Assembly (NCBI GenBank): GCA_021780275.1
Contig: JAJXZC010000010.1
Span: 1 to 5,996, forward strand
DNA length: 5,996 nucleotides
DNA from: Pseudomonadota bacterium
Lineage (GTDB): Bacteria; Pseudomonadota; Alphaproteobacteria; Parvibaculales; Parvibaculaceae
Direction: 5' to 3'
Both the position numbers and the translations under genes were made by a program. The stretch's first letter is position 1, and every line of letters starts with the position of its first letter. Positions 5,144 through 5,996 of this stretch are shown one piece after another. The notes beneath the pieces are model-generated. The model was not told the DNA's origin. It was given only the letters and a program-made list of their open reading frames with translations, and ran no database searches.

Positions 5144-5996
5144 ATGCCCTCGCCCGCTGCCCCGCTGAATATCCTCTTCATCACGGCCGACCAGTGGCGC
5201 GGCGAATGCCTGTCGACGCTCGGCCACCCGATGGTGAAGACGCCGAACCTCGACGCGCTAGCGGCGGAGGGCGTCCTCTTCAACCGGCACTACGCGAACG
5301 CCGTTCCCTGCGGCCCGTCGCGCGCCTCGCTGCACACCGGCATGTACCTCCAGAATCACCGCTCCGGCACCAACGGCACGCCGCTCGACGCCCGCCACAC
5401 CAACTGGGCGAAGGAAGTGGCCGGCGCCGGCTACGATCCGGTCCTTTTCGGCTACACGGACACGAGCCAGGACCCGCGCGAGGAAGACCCGGAAAGCCCC
5501 TGGCTGCGCACCTATGAAGGCCCCCTGCCCGGCATCCGCCCCGTCTGCATGATGGGCACATGGCCCACGCCGTGGACGGACGATCTGGCGGCCAAGGGCT
5601 TCGACGTGCCGGAAGACATCCGCCTCGCTTACGGCAAGCGCGAGCCCGGCCCGGATTACGAGGACGGCGCCGGGACGCCGAAGCCCCTCGTCTATCCGGC
5701 GGAGGAAGACGACACGGCCTTCCTCGTCAACCGGCTGATGGACTACATGGGAAGCGCCACGAAACCCTTCGTCGCGCATCTCTCGCTCCTGCGACCGCAT
5801 CCGCCCTTCGTCGCGCCGGAGCCCTGGAACGAGATGTACGATCCGGAGGAAGTCCCCGGCTTCACTCGCACCGCGACGCCCGACGAAGAAGGCGCGCAGC
5901 ACCCCTGGCTCGCGCATCAGCTTTCGCGCCGCCTCTTCCGCGCCTCGTCGAACGAGAAAAAGCTCCGCCGCATGAAGGCCGTCTATTACGGCCTCA
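5144..5996 (+). CDS. Phosphonate monoester hydrolase / sulfatase, partial
   Basis: The first 284 residues of an alkaline-phosphatase-superfamily hydrolase, cut by the window end (family members run a little over 500). The N-terminal strand NILFITADQWRG (9-20) carries the metal ligand Asp16. The active-site motif Cys56-Gly-Pro-Ser-Arg60 fits C-x-P-x-R, so Cys56 should be converted to formylglycine. Asn77, Tyr104 and Thr107 sit where the Rhizobium phosphonate monoester hydrolase has Asn78, Tyr105 and Thr107. RPHPPFVAPEPW further on supplies the active-site histidine and is shared with that family, as are V-P-C-G-P at the nucleophile and A-x-G-Y-D-P before Tyr104. Such enzymes hydrolyse phosphonate monoesters and phosphodiesters and also act on sulfate esters. 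The ATG has GGAG 9 bases upstream. No signal peptide is visible, so it should be cytoplasmic. A plain arylsulfatase or choline-sulfatase is less likely. Confidence 0.87.
   Translation, partial: MPSPAAPLNILFITADQWRGECLSTLGHPMVKTPNLDALAAEGVLFNRHYANAVPCGPSRASLHTGMYLQNHRSGTNGTPLDARHTNWAKEVAGAGYDPVLFGYTDTSQDPREEDPESPWLRTYEGPLPGIRPVCMMGTWPTPWTDDLAAKGFDVPEDIRLAYGKREPGPDYEDGAGTPKPLVYPAEEDDTAFLVNRLMDYMGSATKPFVAHLSLLRPHPPFVAPEPWNEMYDPEEVPGFTRTATPDEEGAQHPWLAHQLSRRLFRASSNEKKLRRMKAVYYGL

Noticed and set aside
5258..5917. 219-codon minus-strand open frame opposite the hydrolase
   Set aside because: The plus-strand frame carries catalytic motifs in the right order, so the minus frame is a high-GC shadow.

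Overview
The window looks like ordinary chromosomal DNA from a high-GC alphaproteobacterium. The base composition, dense strand-coherent gene clusters, a perfect GTTC-N7-GTTC direct repeat (the alphaproteobacterial form of the LexA box) and TTGAC-type -35 sequences all point that way. A Parvibaculum-like or other Hyphomicrobiales host is possible, but that is a guess. No insertion sequence, CRISPR array, tRNA, rRNA or phage gene was found.

Layout. Positions 1-61 hold the first 20 codons of a minus-strand gene, probably imuA, behind a promoter overlapped by the LexA box (81-95). From 3969 down to 133 six minus-strand genes are tightly packed: a ferredoxin-NADP+ reductase of the thioredoxin-reductase-like type; a 66-residue two-helix membrane protein; a secreted DUF3574 protein; a divergent UPF0280/ApbE-like protein; a class I methyltransferase resembling METTL7 (TMT1) thiol methyltransferases; and a flavin-reductase-domain protein. 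They may form one or two transcription units. A 9-bp inverted repeat sits between the UPF0280-like gene and the methyltransferase.

An AT-rich, dyad-containing intergenic region (3970-4226) separates this block from a plus-strand AroQ-type chorismate mutase (4227-4559). That gene converges on a minus-strand adrenodoxin-type [2Fe-2S] ferredoxin (4580-4900). A 243-bp divergent region with a perfect 10-bp inverted repeat and a 10-bp palindrome leads to a plus-strand phosphonate monoester hydrolase/sulfatase gene, cut by the window end.

How the genes may work together. The reductase can pass NADPH electrons to ferredoxins, and an adrenodoxin-type ferredoxin lies about 600 bp away, so the two could serve the same redox chain (inference). 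The methyltransferase and flavin reductase are 37 bp apart and probably co-transcribed. The other genes are housekeeping or of unknown function. I see no convincing new multi-gene system. The points most worth a second look are the divergent UPF0280-like protein, the repeat/hairpin tail of chorismate mutase, the hairpin at the methyltransferase start, and the dyads in the two intergenic regions.
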